This document shows, one piece after another, positions 10,716 to 21,833 of a stretch of DNA of 64,000 bases (its first letter is position 1; each line of letters begins with the position of its first letter). This DNA is from Nereocystis luetkeana. Lineage: Eukaryota > Sar > Phaeophyceae > Laminariales > Laminariaceae. The notes beneath the pieces were generated by a model. That model made no database searches and had not been told where the DNA came from. It saw nothing but the letters and a program-made list of their open reading frames with translations. A program made the translations under genes and the position numbers. The stretch covers positions 2,810,501-2,874,500 of the forward strand of contig JARUPZ010000034.1 of NCBI GenBank assembly GCA_031213475.1. Direction: 5' to 3'.

Positions 10716-12402
10716 TAGCCGCAACAGCAGCAGCACCAGCAGCAGTCACTGTCACAGGAGCAACAACAGCAGGAAGCACCGTCGCAGCAGCAGCACCAGC
10801 AGCAGCAGCCACACCAGCAAGGTCAGCAACAACAACAGCAGCAACACTTGCAACCATAGCCGTTCGAGCTTCCCGCCCTGCCAATGGGACATCTGCCGCA
10901 GGGACAGCAACAACAGCAGCCGCATTCAGCACCCCCACCGCCGCCTCCGCAACAACAGCAACAAGCGCACCCGGCAGTCCCTCCCCTCGCGTACTGGCCG
11001 CAGCAACAGCAGCAGCAGCAGTTGCAGGCGCAGCATCCGCAGCCGTACTTGCATGTCGCACCACACGCGCAATATTTCCACCCTCCGAGCATGCAGTACC
11101 CGGGACAGTGGTGACCGGGAGGACCAGCGGTGCAGCCATGGGGCGGAGCGGGGAGCCTTTTGTGTGGAATGGAGCACGCGGCGAGCATCGAAGCGCGCAC
11201 CATGGCCGCAGATTCCGCGAAGTGGAGCATCAGGATGTGGTAAGAAGCAGGAGCAGCATCGATGTATGTGCTGCTCGGTGGTCTGTTAGTTCCCTCAATG
11301 TTGGCAGAGGTGATTTCGCCCATACGATCTGGTACATCGCGGATCCCAGCCAGCGCCTTCTCGGCATGATCACCCCCCCGTTTGCCAAAATTGATATCGA
11401 CGCCTTCTCGCCCTCGTTGGAACAGGGAACCTTGGCAGTGTCCGTGCGCCGGAGGTTCATTTCCAGACGTTCGTCAATGTCCTCGTTAAGGTCATCCAAC
11501 AGGGGGACGCAGAGTCAACAGGTGGTGTGTCGCAGGGCATGAGGGATTGTCTGATCGATGAGTTTCAGACCATGGCCAAGACCCGCACCGCGTACATCAC
11601 TACGCTCTTCAACTCGCTTCCGCCGAAGCAGCAGGCAGTGCGGGGTCGCGTGCGACATCAATGACTTCTTCGGACTGCTCCTTGACGCTGTGGCCCCCGT
11701 GAAACATCAGTTTCCCAACGCCGCGCCTCCCGAAGGAGCGTGTGCAGCGTTGACACCCCCAGCTTTCACCCTGGTGCGCGAGCTTACTTCGCGGGGGAGC
11801 TGCAGCTTGCTGGGTCGGATGGACATCGCACTCGAAGTGCCCAGGCTTGGCGGAGGAACGACAGCGGCGAAACCTCTCAAAAGAAAGGCGAACGCAGTTG
11901 GAGCGCACCCCCCCGGCCGCTCGTTCTCGCACGGACGGCGCGGCTCCGGCGTGGTCTTTCGTGTCAGGTTTGGAGCAGGAACGCACGCCGGAGGGAGCGT
12001 GCCTCTTCGCTTGGGAGGCAACCATACACCCGCAACAACTGCGCGTACTCGCACGGTCCTTTTGCGATAGACGGGACGGGAGCCCCAGGATTGCCTATAC
12101 CACCACCACCGCCGCCACAACGGTACCAGCAGCAACAGCCCCAGCAGCAACAGCAACCTCAGCAGCAGCAACAGCAGCAGCATCAGCATCAGCAGCAGCA
12201 GCAGCAGCAGACGGCTCCTCCAGCGGGGGTCGCAAGATTCAGCTTCTCGCACGGGCAGCAGGGGAGGGGGAGCGGAGGGCAAGGTCAGCACGGGGCGGGG
12301 GGGGGAAAGGATCGGGTGGGAATTGACCGGGCGGGCCTCGCCTGGAGCCGGGGCCGAACTGCGGGGGGTGCGGGGCGGAGGTCGGAATTTCGACGTTCGT
12401 AG
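10440..12402 (+). pseudogene. D1 gag-like ORF, frameshifted
   Basis: Translation in shifting frames gives an acidic N-terminal part (around 10470-10670), long CAG-encoded Gln tracts (10690-10855), a Pro/Gln segment starting MGHLPQG at 10884, a ~250-residue structured part, and a second Gln tract near 12120-12215. A Cys/His cluster (…NNCAYSHG…) near 12040-12065 resembles a CCCH-type zinc finger, but I cannot count a full motif. In-frame stops occur at about 10717, 10858, 11112 and later. The D3a copy on the minus strand is open over the middle part and shows the intended frame. Role by position: nucleocapsid/packaging protein. Confidence 0.6.
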
Positions 12403-12416
12403 ACAGCCGTAAGTCC

Positions 12417-12992
12417 GTGGGACTACCGGAGGCACCTCAACCTGGGTCGGTGTCGCAAGACGTGTTCGTAGGAGAGAGGTGTGACGTTGAATGTGTAGAA
12501 TCGACACGTGTCGGTAAGATGGTGACAAAATGCGGTGTAGTAAACCCAGAGGCTGATAGCGAGTGTAGAGACAACAAAACGTTTAGAAAAGTGGTAAAAT
12601 TGGAACTGACTGTGCGCGGGCGTGAGAAAGCTAAAAAGGTGTCAACATGTACTATGAGTATAAAGAACAACAACAGTATTTTTAGTCAGAATAAGTGTCT
12701 CTGGCTCGCCCCCAAACCGGGGGAACCCTTGTGGGTGATTGACAATGTCGGGAAAGGGAAAATCAACTCTAGACAGAATGATGACCCACAGAACAACGGT
12801 ACTACTAGACATAATTATGCTGAGTTGCCAGCCCTTAGCCCAGGGGAGACCCCTAGGGCACAGGGCACACGCGAGACGGAAGAAAATAGCAGTAGCTCTA
12901 GCCAAAGTTACTTGGATCAGAACATCAACAGTTCTAGACAGAATGATGATGTCCTGATCGCCCTGACCTCGAGTCAGGTCGACTCCGTAAAA
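12417..12992 (+). pseudogene. D1 start of pol-side ORF leading into the linker repeats
   Basis: A 192-codon frame begins after the gag stops with a short Cys-containing segment (…GERCDVECVES…), then a Lys/Val-rich stretch, and then enters the Ser/Gln/Asn-rich repeat protein. It ends at a TAA near 12993 inside the array. The reverse copy at 45512-46067 has the same order. I see no protease or RT motif in this part. It is probably the N-terminal extension of the RT polyprotein. Confidence 0.45.
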
Positions 12993-14530
12993 TAAACGGA
13001 AATCTCTAGACAGAGTAACGAGTAGCAGAATATCAGCCATCCTAGACAGGACTATGTTGATTTGTCAGCCCGTAGTCCAGGGGAGACCCCTTGAGCACAG
13101 GGCACAGCCGAGACGGAAGAAAATAGCAGAGGCTCTAGACAGAGTTACTTGGATCAGAATATCAACAGTTCTAGACAGAATGATGATGTCCTGATCACCG
13201 TGACCTCGAGTCGGGGCAAGTCCATAAAAAAAAAAGGAAAATCCCTAGACAGGGTGGCGAGTCGCAGAACAACAGCAATTCTAGTCAGTATTTTGTTGAG
13301 CTGCCAGCCCTTAGTCCAGGGGAGACCCTTGGGCACAGGGCACAATCGCGACGAAAGAAAATAGCAGTAGCTCTAGACAGAGTTACTTTGATCATACTAT
13401 CAACAGTTCTAGACAGAATGATGATGTCCTGATCGCCCTGACCTCGAATCAGGGCAAGTCCGTAAAAAAAATGAAAATCCCTAGACAGAGTGACGAGTCG
13501 CAGAACAACAGCAATTCTGAACAGGATTTTGTTGAGCTGCCAGCCCTTTGCCCAGGGGAGACCCCTTGGGTACAACCGAGACGGAAGAAAATAGCAGTAG
13601 CTCTAGACAGAGTTACTTTGATCATAACATCAACAGTTCTAGACCGAATGATGATGTCCTGATAGCCCTGACCTCGAGTCAGGTCGACTCCGTACCCAAA
13701 CCGGAAATCCCCAGACAGAGTAACGAGTCGCAGAACATCGGCCATCCTAGACAGGACTATGTTGATTTGTGAGCGCGTAGGTCAGGGGAGACCCCTTGGG
13801 CACAGGGCACAACCGAGGCGGAAAAAAAAAGCAGTAGCTCTAGAAAGAGTTACTTGGATCGGGACATCAGCAGTTCTAGACAGAATGATGATGTCCTGAT
13901 CACCGTGACCTCGAGTCGGGGCAAGTCCGAAATAGAAAAGAAAATCTCTAGACAGAGTTACGAGTCGCAGAACAACGGCCATCCTAGACAAGACTATGTT
14001 GATTTGCCAGCCCTTTGCCCAGGGGGGACCCCTTGATGGGCACAGGGCACAACCGAGAAGGAAGAAAATAGCAGTAGCTCTAGACAGAGTTACTTGGACC
14101 AGAACATCAACAGGTCTAGACAGAATGATGATGTCTTGATCGCCCTGACCTCGAGTCTGGGAACGTCCGTAAAAAAAACGAAAATCTCTAGACAGAGTAA
14201 CGAGTCGCAGAACATCAGCCATCCTAGACAGGACTATGTTGATTTGTCAGCCCTTTGCCTAGTGGAAACCCCTTCGGCACAGGGCACAATCGAGACCGAC
14301 GAAAGTGTCGGTAGCTCTAGGCAGAGTTACTTTGATCAGAATATCAACAGTTCTAGACAGAATGATGATGTCCTGATCGCCCTGACCTCGAGTCAGGGCA
14401 AATGCCCGTAAAAGAAAAGAAAATCCCTAGACAGAGTACCGAGTCGCAGAATAAGAGTATGTCTAGACAACAATACAGTGATTTGCCAGCCCTTAGTCCA
14501 GGGTAGTACCCCTTGGGCACAGAACAGTTC
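12750..14530 (+). repeat. ~238-bp coding tandem repeat array, about 7 units
   Basis: The block 'gatgatgtcctgatcgccctgacc' recurs at about 12945, 13182, 13421, 13651, 13889, 14129 and 14369, a spacing of 230-240 bp (about 79 codons). Each unit encodes the same phrase order: RQ(S/N)xESQNN, (V/D)LPAL.PGETP.AQGT, ETEENSSSSRQSY.DQNINSSRQNDDVLIALTSS. Homopolymer changes shift the frame between units. Copies in D2 (34860-35450), D3a (45400-45800) and D3b (42250-43257) have different unit numbers, so the array is length-variable. Intrinsically disordered, low-complexity linker by composition. Confidence 0.85.
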
Positions 14531-14675
14531 GTCGAAAGAAAAATACTTATAAGGGTCGGTACGACAAGTAGCACTTCCAGATGGAGTTGTACCGTACCAG
14601 GTCAAGGTACAGACAAGTAAGCTAACTAGACAGGAAAAAATCGCTGAACTGAACGAAAAATGGAAGTAAACAAAA

Positions 14676-17190
14676 ATGTGGATGACCGACAAAACCCGCG
14701 AACTGAACCACAAGAAAAACATCATACGAGAGATGGCAGAGACAGGTACAGAACTTTTGCATGTATGCGCTGGTAGTGTGGGAGATGTGGCCGTTGAGCT
14801 CGGAGGCACTCTGGTGTCACCTCCGTTGGCCGCCGATCACGTCGAACACTACTTGGGCAGAACTCATAGACATCATGAAGAATGGCGTACCGGTGAAGAC
14901 AGCAGTCACGAACCTCGACCCTTCAAGAGCAATTCGTTGTGGTAACCTATACTGTATTTTGATGACAAATATTGTTGTACTCGTACCTCGTACTCGTAGA
15001 CAAAAAATTGGTATTGGTGTACTCGTACCTCGTACTCGTATATTCCTAAAAAAATGATGCTCCAACCACAGATGTTGCTCTAACCGCCTCCTGCGGCTCC
15101 TCTCGAACAGTCGATCGCCCTGACCGTCCACCATTCGTAACGATGACTGACACCCCGCACCCGAATGTAGCCAAAGATCCCGAAGGAGGTGATATTGGCT
15201 CAACCGACCTTTAATGTAGATATAAAATATTGGAATTCGTAGCAGCAAGCAAAGCTAGCTCCTCCTGAAGCGTGGAGTTCTGAAAACCTTGAACTCCACC
15301 TGACCGAAGAAGAAGATCCCCAACCCGATGATAGACCAAAACCCGAAGAATACCCGAAGAATGTATCCGAATATCAATACCGAAAACGTCAATAGGCCCA
15401 CACGATTGATACCTACCTGACTGAAAGATATCTACCCTTAACGCTCAAACTCGAAATTTCCCCTGCGGCAACCGGCCTACCCTCGAATACTGCAGTACTA
15501 AAGTACATTACGCCTCGGATGACCAAGTTCAGCTCGAGGCCAGCATATAGCTGTACAACTCGAGCGAGTCAGCCATCCTAGTCGACGCGAAGTAAAAGAT
15601 GCATAGGTTTATTGGAAGACCACAAACAGACAAGATAGACACACACACAAGAAAGAGAGACAAGCAAGAGGTGCAAAGATTCCCAACAACAAGGACACAA
15701 CATCCGTTATACCCCAATATCCATATCTCTACAGGAAACCCGGGGATATTCCCTCGATGTCCCCTGACAACCACTTTCGTGATACCATAATCCATTCTAC
15801 TCATGAAGCCCGGGGATGTGTCCAGGATTTCCCCTGATGACCACAAACCACAGCACAGGGTTATACATATGGACCTAGTTTGGAAGAAAATTTACGAAGA
15901 TGTACGACGCAATCGCGTTCTAGTGTTCAACAGAGAGTCAGCTGCCGCGCTTAAAGGACTACGTGTGGCACCCCTAAGTACCGTTGTTACGCACAAAGTC
16001 AGAAACGTTCACGACTTCTCGTTTGATGTGGACGCGGCGAGAGGCGAGAAGTGAGGGCTAAATAGAGACACGCAAACGGAAGACGTGCCGAAATGCCTCT
16101 GTGCTGACGCACTCCCTTCACTTTTCAAAGCGCTAACCGACCTTCGGCTAAGGCTCCCACACCTTCGTATCCTTTTGGCCAAAGAAGACGTAACAGACGC
16201 CTTCAGAAATGTCAGAGTATCAACGCACCAGACGCACAACGTTTGCTATGTCGTAGATGACGTTTTGGGAGCAGTTTTTAAACTCACCTTTGGATGGGCA
16301 GCCTCGCTCGGGTACTGGGGCCATGGCCTCAGCGGCCGAACATGCCCACTTTCACACCACGGTAGATATTGCGTTTATTCTACCAGAAGGCAAGGCTATG
16401 ATGTCACATGTCAAAATCGTGGAACCATGGGAGTCAGGCAAGCCAACTAGGATACCAACCGGAGTCAGAGTAAAAGCACCACGAAGGGGGTAACCGAACG
16501 AACCGTTTTTGACGGCAGTATACGTAGACGACTTCATTATGGCCTGCGTGCAACTAAAACACGCAAATCAGACCGCCCTTACACCTTCCGCTTCCCTCGC
16601 TTCAGATAACGTGAGGTTATTCGGACCAGGCGAGAAAGGTGAAACCCCTATACTCGCTCCAAAGAGGAGCACTGATTGGAACACAATCGTAGATACGCCG
16701 GGTTTTACAATCAACACCCACACCATGCGGATTTCCGTGACTATGGAACGGGTAGAAGCAATTAGGCTCCTTCTTGACCAGGAGTGGTCGGGGGGCAAAA
16801 TGCATGCAAGCGCCCAAGATGTGCTAAGCACGTCAGGCAAACTCTGGAACCTCATCTATATAATCAGAGCCGGTAGATTTTTTGTTAGGCAGCTTATACG
16901 TTTGACCAACGTTCACAAAGCCGCGAAAGCCAAAAATTCGACGCAGAGGGTAGTGAGACTGGGCTGGGAGTTCCATAATGATATTTCCTTCCGGAAATGG
17001 GCAATCGAACATAAGTTGGTTAGCGCCGGGGAGTCTCTCGGCGCACCATTTCACGCACACGTAGAACGATCACCGTCGCGACGATACTACCCGGACGCAA
17101 GCTGTACTGCAGTCGGGGGCTTTTGTCCGGAACTTAAAGTATACTGGAGATACGACTTGAACACCGTGCTGTCGCGACTCTTGCAGAACT
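14676..17190 (+). pseudogene. D1 reverse transcriptase-RNase H, interrupted
   Basis: After an N-terminal region (from MWMTDKTREL at 14676), the RT core resumes at 15870. It shows a motif A-like LAKEDVTDAFRNV (about 16175), motif B-like FGWAASLGYWG (about 16290) and the YVDDF box (about 16527). RNase H-like sequence follows (YYPDASCTAVGGFC near 17085; LLKGDNVAAVS near 17320 in another frame; HIPGVQNVV near 17450). These features fit DIRS-type RT-RH. It is broken by an E insertion, by stops near 16052 and 16490, and by several frameshifts. Not functional as it stands. Confidence 0.8.
14948..15845 (-). mobile_element. E element derivative inside D1 RT, AACC target duplication
   Basis: Minus-strand E copy of 898 bp, starting TGTGGTCATC at 15845. 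AACC occurs on both sides (14944-14947 and 15846-15849). D2, which lacks it, shows the uninterrupted RT sequence at 35925-35945. The same insertion, at the same RT nucleotide and with the same ends, is in D3a (44055-44951). A partial second copy of the LTR start lies near 15760-15845. Confidence 0.8.
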
Positions 17191-17625
17191 AAACGGTGAC
17201 CAAAGGGGAGGACGCAATCACAATTAACCCGCATGAATCGTGTGGCATGGTTATGACGGCGTACGCGACTCAAGTCATTCCGCACGACAGGCCAGACATG
17301 CAAGGATACCCCGTACTCTTGAAGGGGGACAACGTTGCAGCCGTGTCATAGATTAATCAGCGTGGCGGGTCTTACACCCATCGAGCTCCACTGACTAAGA
17401 GACTTCTAGGTAGACTGGAAATTACGAGCGGATGGAGTCATGACACAAGGCATATTCCCGGGGTGCAGAACGTAGTAGTGGGTGGCATCTCAAGATAGCC
17501 AAAAACAGAAATCGCGCAAAAGTTGAAGACATGCGTACAAGCGCAATGGAGAGAGAAGAATATAGGTGACGGTGGTTGTGCATTTTTCGAGACGATTCTG
17601 CAGCCAAAATTCCCCACAGAATCCA
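17191..17625 (+). pseudogene. D1 RNase H tail and spacer before YR
   Basis: Frames continue the RNase H domain (HIPGVQNVVVGG) and then a conserved segment (…NIGDGG.AFFETILQPKFP…) that recurs at 22470-22540, 36320-36390 and 61140-61205 (-). That conserved segment appears to be the C-terminal end of the RT-RH protein or a linker into the YR ORF. Confidence 0.55.
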
Positions 17626-17632
17626 TAGATAA

Positions 17633-17738
17633 CATATATATATATAATCCTAACCCTAACCCTATATATAATATTCATATATATATATATAATATATATA
17701 TATACCTAACCCTAACCCTAACCCTATGTATATATATA
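17633..17738. repeat. AT dinucleotide plus CCCTAA telomeric insertion in D1
   Basis: Copies at 36390 and 61120 read almost directly from 'catagaggacat' to 'aatatgggaagcgatgac'. Here about 105 bp of (AT)n and two blocks of CCCTAA (17648-17664, 17704-17725) interrupt that point. The D4 copy carries an AT/telomeric insertion at the same place but with TTAGGG on this strand (22578-22593). Confidence 0.85.
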
Positions 17739-17834
17739 ATATGGGAAGCGATGACACGAAATGGAGAACCATAAACACCCCGCAAACCCCATCGAGCAGG
17801 AACACACACTGGAGAGGGCGGGAAGGACGAGGAG

Positions 17835-18879
17835 GTGGACAGACTGGTGGAGACACTCGCGCTGGCCTCAGTGGGGGTAAGCACACAAACGTCGTACTGG
17901 AACAAGTGGCAAACCTGGTCCCGTGTCAGAGCGATTGAAGGGAAGAGTCCGTGGCTAGCAGAGGGGGATGGAGTTGACACAGCAGTGAAAGAGTTGACAA
18001 AATTCATGGCCCTGCGATGCTTTGCATTCAAAAACCAAAGCCAGACTATACGAGGTTATCTTTCCGCGATTAAGTATTTCCACAGAATGTTCGGAGGTTG
18101 GGAGCAGCCCACTTTACACTGCATGGTTGTAGCCGTAGGGAAAGGGATCGATAGAGCTGACGAAAAATCGGAGATACGCCCCCAGGTCAGGAAGCCTCTT
18201 ACGTGGGACCTGTTGACCACGGGTATGGAGAGCGTGTGTGAGTTGGGAACCGAAGGATGGGTAGTCTGGACCGGACTTGCGTTGTCGTGTCATCTTCTTT
18301 GTAGAGCCTCTGAAATTTGGGCCTACGGCAACGGGCTGGTACACACAGATTTTTTGTCTGACGAGGAGAAACTTGGCGTTTTTATCGGGAGCGTTCCAAC
18401 TAGCGTGGGAAGAAAAACATTCTGCAGACAAAGTAGAAGTGACCTTCCGCGCTTCCAAGTCAGACTCCAAGAGGTTGGGGTCAATCGTCACAAGGACGAG
18501 AGTAACGAAAGGGAAGGGAAGGTTTTGGGACGTAGCGAGTCATGGGGCGTTGGACATCCTTCTGGATTTACTAGACCTTCATCCCGAACTGAGCAGGTCA
18601 GCACCATTGATGCAGACACGCTTGACCACCGGATGGAAGGTGATCACGCGCACCGTAGCAACAAAGGCCTTGAGGCGGATGTTAAGTAGTTTGGGTAGAG
18701 ACCCGACTCAGTACGCTCTCCACTCTGGCAGGATCGGGGGGGCAACCCAGCTTGCTGCGCAAGGCGCATCAGACATTCAGATTCAAAGGGCGGGGAGATG
18801 GAAATCACTAGCGTTCATGGTCTATGTAAGAGCACGAGGGGAGCGAGCAGATTTTGTGTCCAAAGACGTGACAAAGTAA
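17835..18879 (+). pseudogene. D1 tyrosine recombinase (phage-integrase fold), frameshifted
   Basis: The N-terminal part starts MDRLVETLALASVGVS and covers a SAM-like core-binding region (…LRCFAFKNQSQTIRGYLSAIKYFHR…). The catalytic part shows the first Arg in LLCRASEIW (about 18300), then in the next frame a SKSDSKRLG strand, the HSGRIGG box (His-x-x-Arg, about 18725), GRWKS (Trp) and the MVYVR nucleophile Tyr (about 18820). The frame changes at a T6 run at 18349-18354, as in two other copies. Function by family: DNA strand exchange integrating circular cDNA. With gag and RT it makes this a DIRS-order element. Confidence 0.8.
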
Positions 18880-18904
18880 TAGTGGCAGGAAGATGGGTGA
18901 TTAA

Positions 18905-19111
18905 ATTCGAGGGATAGTCGGGCTTGCCTTATGGAAAAACGACCAGTTGTCCGTTTTCCCTTGGGGTACTGGTCGAAACGTAAACGTAGAAAGCGGGTTA
19001 GCCCGAAGTGTGTTCTGGGAGCATGGTGTCCCATTGTACCATGTGTTTGTCCTCTTCGGCATTGCTTTACTTAAATTTAATACCACAATTCTAGAGCCAA
19101 TCACAATAAAC
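18905..19111 (+). repeat. D1 right terminal repeat (B)
   Basis: It contains 'ccagttgtccgttttcccttggggtac', 'acgtaaacgtagaaagcggg', 'gtgtgtcctcttcggcattgctttac' and ends near 'ccaatcacaataaa'. The same block is B1 and B2 in D2 and, reversed, in D5. Here only one B copy remains and no A2. Confidence 0.7.
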
Positions 19112-19660
19112 CAGACGATGCTCGCAAGATATCACTCTGGGAAGTTGCAATAGATGCTCCGAGTACCTTGGAGTAAAGTAACGAGTATCGGAGATAAATT
19201 CCTTCAGGTACTTCGTGTATTCGGAGTATTTCAGGGCTCGATACTCCGGGATACTGCCCGTACTCGGAGTATTTCGGGTCTCAATACTGCATGTGCTCAG
19301 AGTATTTTGGGGTTCGATACTCTGAAATATTGCTGTACTCCTAGTATTTTGGCGTTCGTTATTCTGGAATACTCGTTGTACTTGAAGTATTCGGGGATCT
19401 TAGACTGCTCCTACTTCAAGTTGTCGGAGTACCTGGGCGTTTCATCCCGCAAAAACTTCAATACTCGGAGCATTTCAACGTTTCATACTCCAAGAATACT
19501 CCGAGTATTTCAGGGTTTTATACTCCAAGGTACTCCGGGTTAGAGTATTACTCGGAGCATTTTACTCGGATGATGAAGTGATCCTGGGTTTAATACTCGT
19601 GATACTCGGGGTACTCGGAGTAATCCAGATGTTTATACTCCGGGTACTGCTTGAACTCAC
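19112..19660. repeat. repeat R, right part, with GAGTACTCGG-type array
   Basis: R resumes directly after D1 with 'ccagacgatgctcgcaagatat', then an array of imperfect 40-60-bp units built on GGAGTATTTCGGG..CGATACTCCGGAATACTG..TGTACTC. It is the inverted counterpart of 49590-50289. The units are themselves near-palindromic (GAGTACTC). Confidence 0.75.
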
Positions 19661-20197
19661 AGCTGACGTGCTTTTTGAGGTTTTTACGGGTGACAGCCCG
19701 ATGAGCATGTCTAACGTAAACGTATCACGCAGCGTGCAAAAAAGATGAGTTTCGATCCCTCGATCGGTCGTACTCACAGCTAAAATATATAAACGAACAA
19801 CAACGCGTTTCAACCACTGAATCTGTCGTATCCACCTGTATTCACAGGTGACGTTTTCACTTGGGCTCATTCTTGTGGGAGAGCGTTTTTTCCATAATGT
19901 CCAAACTTTGGAAATAATTGAGATATGTATCAATATACGGAGGCGTTCTGGCACTATTCGTGAAATTCTCCAGAAAAAAAAAGAAACGAGTTCGTTAAAT
20001 TTCACACATCAGGAAAAAATCAGGAAAATATGGAATATTGAAAAATTGCGCTGAACAAATGTCGAAAATATCGAAACAAAGCTCTCGATAAGAGTTCCGT
20101 AATAATGTAACAATATGCAACAAAGGCTCGAATTGTAAAAAAAACAAATGGGAAACCCACAAAGGTTTGCGTGGGTCTCCAACCACTCAATGGGTTG
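19661..20197. other. no assignable feature
   Basis: I see no repeat copy or recognisable ORF. The minus-strand open frame over 19562-20005 has no identifiable content and partly overlaps R. Confidence 0.3.
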
Positions 20198-20535
20198 TTT
20201 TTTGTTTTCCATCCCATTCATTATCTTCGCACATCTTCTTCTCTCTTTCCTTCCAACTCGTAACTCAGATCCGGGGTCACATAGCAGGCTCTTTTACCCC
20301 CTTCCCGCTACGGTGCGTGCCTTCATTTTTATCGCGAGAAGGTTTCAACCTTTTCTTCCCTTGTCGACTCGCATCGAATTGTGCCTACCCACGCTGCAAG
20401 GCGCTCTCAACAATTGAATCCTTTTTTATTTTTATTTTTGCAAATAAAGTCATGTGTCCGACCCACCTGGGGCTCGAACCCAGGACTCAAACACGAGTAG
20501 AATTCGAGTTTAACCACTTGAACCACCGCGGCGAC
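20198..20535 (-). mobile_element. SINE S, minus strand
   Basis: T-rich left end (A tail), then 'ccatcccattcattatcttcgcacatc', the body, and at 20465-20535 the B-box and A-box complements ('ggggctcgaacccaggac', 'ttaaccacttgaaccacc'). Near full length. Confidence 0.8.
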
Positions 20536-21044
20536 CGTATTAATAGGTGATCTAGATATTCGAGCTCAGATGCATTTCATTATCTTTGCAATCTAGCTCA
20601 TGTTGCAGGGCGTCGCGGGATCTGCCGTCCGTATAGGATAACGGAGCAAATGCAACGCACGAACAATTCAAAATTACGATTTTCCATTGAACTTATAAAC
20701 CACATGAAAGAAGCAAGCACCGAGGCTGCTTACTTGCGCGTCCCACCCCGAAAAAAAAGGAGATACTCGATGTATCGCCCTAATTGCAGCTCGAGAACGA
20801 GGCCGCCGTTGTATCTCGTCGAGTGGACTTTTCCAGCTATTTACTTTCCACGCCAGCAGCCCTACTGCTTTACGATATCGTAACAGAGAGCCGTGCCCTT
20901 TACCCGCGAGGGTGGGGTTCACATACGCCCATGTTCGTTAAACCGTGTTTGTGTACCAGAAAACGCAGGAAGAGCTCAAACTAACGTGACGACAGGAGGA
21001 AAGAAGGCAAGCAGTTCTCGTTGGTGCTTCCGTTGGAGGCGCGC
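20536..21044. other. no assignable feature
   Basis: No repeat copy or recognisable ORF was found in this stretch. Confidence 0.3.
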
Positions 21045-21833
21045 TCAGCAGCAGAGTCGACATCGCGCGCCCACTGCCGAAATTCGCTCCACATGCCCGA
21101 ATGGACGGATTAGACAATGCCCCACTGCAGTAGGCTCAGATCGGACTGGTGGAGCTACCGCATACTCGCCCCCCAACCGAGCGGAGGAATAAAGCGTGGA
21201 TACGCCACGTGAGCGACGTCCCTCCTGAAGGCAACCAACAACACAGATCCACCTTTGACATCTTTCGTACAGCGGATGCGAAGCATCATCATAGCCACAA
21301 CGATGAATGTAGTCTTGTGCGGCTTTCATCCAAACCGCGAGGCATCCTTCATGAGCCGTGACGAATACCTCGTCTTCCGAGCTTTCGTTGCCGCTTGACG
21401 CTTTTCGTCGAGGATCCTTTTCGGCGCGCGAAGATCTTATCCACGACATAACAGCTCTCGTGCGGCATAGTATAGGCTTACGAGATTTTATGCTGTCCGA
21501 CCAACCCATGATTTTGCACACCGCAGCAGGCACGCCGAGATCTGTTCCTGATAAAACCTTGCACAAACCAGACTGTACAATCTCCCGGGCACGCTCAGAA
21601 GAGGGGGAGTCTCCCCCCTCCTTTTGCAGTCTAGACGCAGCATCGCCCAAGGGAGGAAGAATGGTACCCACTGTTCGAGTCGACTTTGTGCTGTACATCG
21701 AGATGTAAAATACAAGACCACATGCGTCGCCATTACCAAGGATTACTTCGATGTCCATATTGAAACGTACACGCTGTTGAACGACCCAATAGTACGAGTT
21801 GATGTGGATTGACCCACGCCTGGCTTCGACCAA
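21045..21833 (-). pseudogene. Helitron Rep-domain remnant
   Basis: A 262-codon minus-strand frame contains, at residues 27-50, a segment with DIEVILGNGDACGLVFYIS followed by MYSTK. This resembles Helitron Rep proteins around motif 3 (consensus YxxKYxxK in the HUH endonuclease); here it reads YISMYSTK, with Met for the first Lys. Downstream phrases (LSGTDLGVPAAVCKIMGWSD, then VWMKAAQDYIHRC...LYER) keep the order seen after motif 3 in Helitron Rep (a 'GxxLLG(Y/W)xD' block, then a 'DYxxRP...LYE' block). The HUH motif itself and the helicase are absent, so it is a fragment. Frames just upstream (to about 22000) may add decayed sequence. The family call rests on memory of the pattern, not on a search. 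Confidence 0.55.

Larger units (their letters stand above)
10209..19111 (+). mobile_element. D1: DIRS/PAT-like tyrosine-recombinase retrotransposon, ~8.9 kb, degenerate
   Basis: The order is A1 repeat, Gln-rich gag, Ser/Gln linker array, RT, RNase H, tyrosine recombinase and B repeat, typical of the DIRS order, which integrates by a YR rather than a DDE integrase. The inverted paralogue of the flanking R unit at 50284-50296 lacks the insertion and reads straight through, so both ends can be placed to within a few bases and no target duplication is seen, as expected for YR integration. The A2-B2 part of the split repeats is missing at the right end. Every ORF carries stops or frameshifts. An E copy sits in the RT. 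Confidence 0.85.

Noticed and set aside
10558..11139. 193-codon minus-strand Ala/Val-rich ORF (and the like at 47634-48491, +)
   Set aside because: Shadow of the CAG-rich gag of D1/D3a on the opposite strand.
11707..12528. 273-codon minus-strand ORF
   Set aside because: Antisense to Gln/Pro-rich gag; composition (Leu runs from CTG) explains its length.
12750..14530. CRISPR-like array
   Set aside because: Units are contiguous 238-bp coding repeats in a eukaryotic retrotransposon, with no unique spacers.
12642..14809. Series of minus-strand ORFs with repeated ADVLRLVTLSRDFRF-like phrases
   Set aside because: Antisense of the D linker array; repeats in every frame simply follow the unit length.
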